Shown here: in pieces, positions 61,031 through 63,682 of the stretch
Numbering within the stretch: position 1 is the first letter of the stretch
Layout: every line of letters starts with the position of its first letter
Source: Rhodococcus maanshanensis NBRC 100610
GTDB taxonomy: Bacteria; Actinomycetota; Actinomycetes; Mycobacteriales; Mycobacteriaceae
Reading direction: 5' to 3'
Assembly: GCF_001894865.1 (NCBI RefSeq)
Contig: NZ_BCXA01000042.1
Coordinates: forward strand, 1-63,682
DNA: 63,682 bases
The notes under the pieces: model-generated
Told to the model about the DNA's origin: nothing
The model's input: only the letters and a program-made list of their open reading frames with translations
Databases searched by the model: none
Position numbers and translations under genes: made by a program

Positions 61031-61850
61031 ACGAGGCATGCTCGATGACCGTTTGTCGGGCAAAGTTGCAGTCATCAGCGGCGCCGGATCGCGTGGGCCT
61101 GGAATCGGAATCGGCCGTGCCTGCGCTGTCCGACTCGCCCGGTCCGGGGCCCATGTCGTTCTGGTCGACAACGTCGGGGCGAATCTCGAGGGAACCGTCC
61201 AGATGTGTGCCTCTCTCGGTGTGAACGCCTCAGTGGTCGTCGCAGACGTCGCTGATGACTCGACCTGCCGCAGCCTTGCCGCGGACGTGCTCGAGCAGCA
61301 TGGCCGGGTGGACATTCTGGTCAACAACGTGGGTGTCACCGGCCCGGCGGGAAGCGTGGTCGATATCGACCTGGATGCTTGGCGAACGTGTCTGCGCGTC
61401 AACATCGACTCGGTGCTCCTGCTGTCCAGATACTTGATTCCTGCAATGGCCGGCAGCGGAGCGATCGTCAACATGGCCTCGGTCGCAGGACTGCGCGGCG
61501 GTCACCCGTCCGTCGCGTACTCGGCCAGCAAGGGTGCACTGCTCAGCCTCACCCAAGCCATGGCCGCGATGCACGGTCCCGACGGGATCCGGGTCAATGC
61601 AGTCGCGCCAGGCTTGGTGCACACACCGATGATGGACGCACAGGGGCTGGACGCGCATGTGCGTCGTCTCCGGGCCGAGGCTGCACCGCTTCGAACGGAG
61701 GGTACGGGATGGGATGTGGCAGAAGAGGTTCGATACTTGGCAGGACCGGAGTCACGCTGGACTACCGGAATCGTTCTTCCAGTCGATGCAGGACTCACAA
61801 GCGCAATCGACCCCGGTAGAGCACCCACCGTTACCGCGAAAGGAAACTAG
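61014..61850 (+). CDS. Short-chain dehydrogenase/reductase
   Basis: 278 aa from GTG 61014 (GGAG 5 nt upstream, overlapping the ligase by 17 bp); GTG 61008 or ATG 61038 are alternatives. Cofactor loop ISGAGSRGPGIGIGRA (a slightly extended TGxxxGxG), NNVG in VDILVNNVGVTG, the catalytic Ser in VNMASVAGLRGG, and Tyr-x3-Lys in AYSASKGA. It probably oxidises a hydroxyacyl-CoA to the keto form before thiolysis. Asp is at the end of strand 2 (VVLVDNVG), which favours NAD+. Confidence 0.88.
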   Translation: MHSESERGMLDDRLSGKVAVISGAGSRGPGIGIGRACAVRLARSGAHVVLVDNVGANLEGTVQMCASLGVNASVVVADVADDSTCRSLAADVLEQHGRVDILVNNVGVTGPAGSVVDIDLDAWRTCLRVNIDSVLLLSRYLIPAMAGSGAIVNMASVAGLRGGHPSVAYSASKGALLSLTQAMAAMHGPDGIRVNAVAPGLVHTPMMDAQGLDAHVRRLRAEAAPLRTEGTGWDVAEEVRYLAGPESRWTTGIVLPVDAGLTSAIDPGRAPTVTAKGN

Positions 61851-61856
61851 CTGTTG

Positions 61857-61928
61857 CGCGTCATGACGTTCTAGGTTCCGGCCCGCCCCGGTTCGAGGCG
61901 CGGCCGGCCAGAGCCCCGTCATGACGCG
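61857..61928. repeat. 12-bp inverted repeat with internal palindromes between convergent modules
   Basis: CGCGTCATGACG (61857-61868) and CGTCATGACGCG (61917-61928) are inverted copies, each containing the palindrome CGTCATGACG, separated by 48 nt of GC-rich DNA. They may form a large hairpin or be paired operators. Confidence 0.5.
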
Positions 61929-61943
61929 ACCCGGCAAGGTTGA

Positions 61944-63485
61944 CTACTGCGCCGGGGCTTCCCGCGCCGGATGTGTGTGACGGAGAGCCTTCTTGTCGAT
62001 CTTGCCCAGCGCTGTCGTCGGTAGGGCGTCATACACGTCGATACGCTTGGGTGCCCAGACCGATCCCTTTGTGGCGCGGACGTGTTCGGCGAGTTCCCGG
62101 GGGCTGGCGGTGTGGCCGTCGTGGAAGACAACCGCGGCGGTGACGGCCTCGCCCCATTGCGGATCCGGTAGACCGTAGACTGCGGACGCCGCGACTGCCG
62201 GGTGGGTGCCGAGGGCGTCCTCGACTTCGCGTGGATACACGTTGAAGCCGCCGGTGATGATGGTGTCCTTCATGCGATCGACGATCGTGATCAGCTCGGT
62301 GTGGTCACAACGTGCGACATCACCGGTGTGGAGCCATCCGCCTGCGAGCGCCGCTGCGGTCTCTTCGGGCTTGTTCCAGTAGCCGTCCATCACCAACGGG
62401 CCTCGGGCGCACAGTTCCCCGGCGGCGCCTGGCGCGACTTCCTGGCCCGACGAATCGAGTATGGCGATCTCGACGCCCGGCATGGCACGTCCACAGCTGC
62501 CGAGGACGGCTGGATCGTCGCGGTGCTCGCCGGAGTCGAGCACCGTCAGCGCGTTCGGGGCCTCGGCCTGTCCGTAGTGTTGGCTCAGGATCGGTCCGAA
62601 CAGCTCACGCGCTCGGGCGATACGCGCGGCGTCGGTGGGTGCGGCCCCGTAGAGGAGCCAGCGCAGCCCTGATAGGTCGGCATGGGCGGCACGCGGGTGG
62701 TCGAGCAACGCGTACAGCATCGTCGGAACGAGGAACGATGCAGAGACGCCGTCACGTTCGATCGCGTCGATGACCTTGTCCGGGTCGAAGGACGCGTGCA
62801 CGTCGAAGCTTGCACCCCGCAGCAGGCCGGGAGCCACGAACAGGCCCGCCGCGTGAGACATCGGTGTGGTGATCAGGAAGTTGGTGTCCTGCGGCCACTC
62901 CCAGGTGGAACAGGCGAAGGCATTGGCGACGAGTGACCGGTCGCGCAGCATCACGCCCTTTGGTTCTCCCGTTGTCCCGCCCGTGTAGAAGAGGTACAGG
63001 GCCGGCCCTCGTGGGTCCTGCGGGCCTGGCCGTGCCTCGGCGACGAGGCGGTTCAGTGCAGCCATCGTAATGGCTTTCGTGCCCTCCTGGTCGGCTCGGG
63101 TGGGGAACTGGGAGTGGTCGACGACGAAGAGATCTGCGGCGCTGTCCCTGAGGATGACTCGGTCCGCTTCCGCAGTTCCCAGCGGGTGCAGTGCTACGTA
63201 TCGCAAGCCCGCAAGACATGCGGCAACCATGACGGTGAATGCTTCTGGTCGAGGGCCGGACAACAGCGCCACACCGCGTCCCGGGGTCAGGCCGAGTTCC
63301 CCGAATGCGGTGGCTGTGCGCTCGATTCGCTCGGCAGCGTCGCGATAGGTCCATACTCGCCGTTGACCGTGGTCGTCGGTGAAACGGAACGCGACACGAT
63401 CCGGTTGCCGTCGCAGGGTGGTCAGGATCAGTTCCGCGTACCCCGGATCTATGTTCGGATTCGATTCTTCCGCAGGGTATTTCAT
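61944..63485 (-). CDS. AMP-dependent acyl-CoA ligase, module 2
   Basis: 513 aa, ATG 63485. Adenylate-forming features: [53 protein letters not shown], hinge [25 protein letters not shown] and Lys in [10 protein letters not shown]. It runs opposite to module 1 and its start overlaps the stop of the upstream thiolase by 4 bp (ATGA). It resembles the first ligase in outline (517 aa, same motif order) but differs in most positions, so it is an older duplicate or an independently recruited enzyme for a second acid. Confidence 0.9.
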   Translation of the reverse strand: MKYPAEESNPNIDPGYAELILTTLRRQPDRVAFRFTDDHGQRRVWTYRDAAERIERTATAFGELGLTPGRGVALLSGPRPEAFTVMVAACLAGLRYVALHPLGTAEADRVILRDSAADLFVVDHSQFPTRADQEGTKAITMAALNRLVAEARPGPQDPRGPALYLFYTGGTTGEPKGVMLRDRSLVANAFACSTWEWPQDTNFLITTPMSHAAGLFVAPGLLRGASFDVHASFDPDKVIDAIERDGVSASFLVPTMLYALLDHPRAAHADLSGLRWLLYGAAPTDAARIARARELFGPILSQHYGQAEAPNALTVLDSGEHRDDPAVLGSCGRAMPGVEIAILDSSGQEVAPGAAGELCARGPLVMDGYWNKPEETAAALAGGWLHTGDVARCDHTELITIVDRMKDTIITGGFNVYPREVEDALGTHPAVAASAVYGLPDPQWGEAVTAAVVFHDGHTASPRELAEHVRATKGSVWAPKRIDVYDALPTTALGKIDKKALRHTHPAREAPAQ

Positions 63486-63682
63486 CGTGTTCCTCCGAAG
63501 ATGGTGACGGCGGCTACTGCCTCTTCGATGCCGTAGACGCCGCCGCCGTTCTCGGCGATCGCGATTCGCGCGCCGGGCACTTGACGTTCGCCTGCGCTGC
63601 CGCGAAGTTGGGTTACCAACTCGAACACCTGGGCCAGACCGGTGGCGGACACCGGATGCCCGCGGGATTCGAGGCCGCCAGA
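63482..63682 (-). CDS. Thiolase C-terminal fragment, module 2 (cut by window edge)
   Basis: 66 residues are visible. [23 protein letters not shown] is the thiolase GHPxxATG region; [25 protein letters not shown] closes the fold. It is very similar to the end of the 58233 thiolase ([44 protein letters not shown]). Stop and next ATG overlap (ATGA), so it is coupled to ligase 2. Confidence 0.85.
   Translation of the reverse strand, partial: SGGLESRGHPVSATGLAQVFELVTQLRGSAGERQVPGARIAIAENGGGVYGIEEAVAAVTIFGGTR

Noticed and set aside
1-63682. CRISPR array, insertion sequence or integrase
   Set aside because: No regularly spaced direct repeats, transposase/integrase motifs or flanking target duplications were seen.

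Overview
The window is high-GC actinobacterial chromosome. The best fit is a mycolic-acid-containing member of the Mycobacteriales (Rhodococcus/Nocardia-like). The support is the block ino1, padR, DUF1707, DUF5318, class A PBP, GT87, rpsF-ssb-rpsR-rplI, dnaB (origin-proximal in these genera), plus a KshA-type Rieske oxygenase, a GH63 glucosylglycerate hydrolase, F420-type luciferase-fold oxidoreductases, many GTG starts and many apparently leaderless genes. This genus call is inference from gene content and order; no species is claimed.

Layout. (1) 3-7219 is a defence island: the end of a type I specificity subunit (hsdS), an Mrr-type endonuclease overlapping it by 4 bp, a DUF222/HNH endonuclease, an Ltp-repeat membrane protein (phage-exclusion-like) and a 1147-aa type I restriction subunit HsdR. 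(2) 7292-16537 holds scattered core metabolism: glucosylglycerate hydrolase, a luciferase-like oxidoreductase, GH25 lysozyme, a DUF2254 membrane protein, a serine hydrolase, a PhoX phosphatase and KshA. (3) 16607-29485 holds an amino-acid ABC importer with fused binding protein and permease, an oxidoreductase, a methyltransferase, LtrA, an alpha/beta hydrolase, two small unknowns and a complete sugar ABC importer followed by a 64-aa membrane protein. (4) 29566-31928 has a secreted PI-PLC-like enzyme divergent from an IclR regulator. (5) 32096-38653 has a class A PBP that is a paralogue of the one at 43002, end to end with a TIR-nSTAND-transmembrane-WD40 protein of 1443 aa. (6) 38840-49250 is the ino1-padR operon, two DUF1707 proteins, DUF5318, PBP, two GT87 mannosyltransferase-like proteins and a GNAT. 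(7) 49438-53026 is rpsF-ssb-rpsR-rplI, then dnaB, whose upstream gap carries a cluster of DnaA-box-like sites. (8) 53600-55078 is a long-form GAPDH. (9) 55631-63682 is a catabolic cluster: PucR-type regulator, MHS-family transporter, thiolase, acyl-CoA ligase and SDR on the plus strand, facing a second ligase and thiolase on the minus strand.

How the parts work together. The left edge and the TIR-STAND protein are the accessory, probably anti-phage parts. The ino1-to-dnaB stretch is the conserved backbone, covering inositol supply, cell-wall assembly, glycan transfer, small ribosomal proteins and replication. The right edge looks like import, CoA activation, oxidation and thiolytic cleavage of an unidentified carboxylic acid. 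No tRNA, rRNA, CRISPR array or insertion sequence was found. All family assignments are by eye from motifs and general knowledge, without a database search.
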